From Candidatus Hinthialibacter antarcticus (GTDB taxonomy: Bacteria; Hinthialibacterota; Hinthialibacteria; Hinthialibacterales; Hinthialibacteraceae), in assembly GCA_030765645.1 (NCBI GenBank), contig JAVCCE010000061.1, forward strand, positions 1 through 34,960: 34,960 nt of DNA. Direction: 5' to 3'. Positions 34,662 to 34,960 of this stretch are shown piece after piece. Numbering within the stretch: position 1 is the first letter of the stretch; the number at the start of each line of letters is the position of its first letter. The notes beneath the pieces are model-generated. The model was given only the letters and a program-made list of their open reading frames with translations. It made no database searches and had not been told where the DNA came from. The translations under genes and the position numbers were made by a program.

Positions 34662-34694
34662 AAAGCCCTCGCATGAATGCGAGGGCTTTTTTTT
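34662..34694 (+). terminator. Second tandem terminator after nuoD
   Basis: AAAGCCCTCGCAT (34662-34674) and ATGCGAGGGCTTT (34677-34689) are perfect reverse complements separated by two bases, followed by a run of T to 34694. It lies 20 bases after the first terminator and would catch read-through. Confidence 0.88.
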
Positions 34695-34830
34695 ACTCGA
34701 ATTTTAATCCACATAGAATTTTGGCAGATCAGAATTAAGGTTCATCCGGTAAGTGAGTACCTACCTTGATGGATGGCCATTTTGGGGATTCAGAAATGGG
34801 CTCCGGCATTTCACAAATTGACAAACCAAT

Positions 34831-34914
34831 CAGGTATGAGTGGAACTCTGGGAGCGCCTGTGCATAAGGGCTTGAAAGCCCGCACTGAAGCGAGCAGAGT
34901 TGTACCCATGCCTG
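34831..34914 (-). repeat. Palindromic MITE-like repeat, copy 2
   Basis: An 84-bp element, inverted relative to copy 1 at 22652-22744. Its ends CAGGTATGAGTGGAACTCTG and CAGAGTTGTACCCATGCCTG are inverted repeats matching at about 17 of 20 positions. The shared core reads, on the minus strand, CTCGCTTCAGTGCGGGCTTT, then CTTATGCA and AGGCGCTCCC, and includes an inner GGGCTT/AAGCCC hairpin. No coding capacity. Confidence 0.78.
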
Positions 34915-34960
34915 ATACAGCGAAAGATCAAGAATTCACGAAAAAGCGTCAAAAAACGCA

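Larger units (their letters stand above)
34392..34960. other. Intergenic region after nuoD
   Basis: No protein gene is supported in the last 569 bases. They hold a possible promoter, a candidate structured RNA, two tandem terminators and the second palindromic repeat, each listed separately. Between 34698 and 34830 nothing was recognised. Confidence 0.65.

Noticed and set aside
34481-34738. Small plus-strand open frame of 85 codons after nuoD
   Set aside because: It spans the RNA stems and both terminators, and its protein looks random and basic.

Overview
The window looks like part of the chromosome of an uncultured, Gram-negative-type, heterotrophic and respiring bacterium. It carries a complex I cluster (nuoABCD), a ResB/CcsA cytochrome c maturation pair, secreted proteins with Sec signal peptides, one lipoprotein, and two stand-alone type II pseudopilins with nearly identical N-termini. 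Lone pseudopilins, FG-GAP/NHL/PPC-type secreted repeat proteins and Thr-Pro linkers together recall candidate phyla near the PVC/FCB bacteria (Hydrogenedentota, Sumerlaeota, Hinthialibacterota and similar). That placement is an inference from style, not from a marker gene. No rRNA, tRNA, CRISPR array, transposase or phage gene was seen.

Layout. 1-315: intergenic, with two hairpin-forming repeats and a terminator. 316-10415: two divergent genes for large secreted modular proteins. One is a 2278-residue NHL/PKD/PPC/subtilase with three Thr-Pro linkers; the other is a tandem PPC-like protein. 10715-14235: resB-ccsA operon, read leftward. 14370-16211: a CgeB-like glycosyltransferase converging on an unrecognised gene. 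16295-17820: a translationally coupled PilZ-STAS-receiver protein and a small STAS protein. 18074-22583: a three-gene run of secreted TPR protein, membrane-anchored cysteine-rich protein and NtrC-type regulator with a degenerate GAFTGA loop. 22818-29436: two pseudopilin loci, each head-to-head with a small envelope-anchored protein. Between them lie a seven-repeat FG-GAP protein, an orphan sugar-type ABC ATPase and a GNAT acetyltransferase. 29810-31351: guaA. 31656-34391: nuoABCD. 34392-34960: no protein gene, but a candidate structured RNA, tandem terminators and a mobile-looking palindromic repeat.

How the genes fit together. The secreted proteins and pseudopilins point to an elaborate cell surface and secretome. 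The PilZ/STAS pair and the NtrC-like regulator are candidate controllers of it, although nothing in the sequence proves the link. The nuo and ccs genes are housekeeping respiration. The least explained items are the PilZ-STAS-pseudo-receiver/STAS pair, the regulator without GAFTGA, the structured RNA after nuoD, and the small dispersed palindromic repeats.

All calls were made by reading the sequence. No database search, profile search or RNA folding program was run, so family names rest on recognised motifs.
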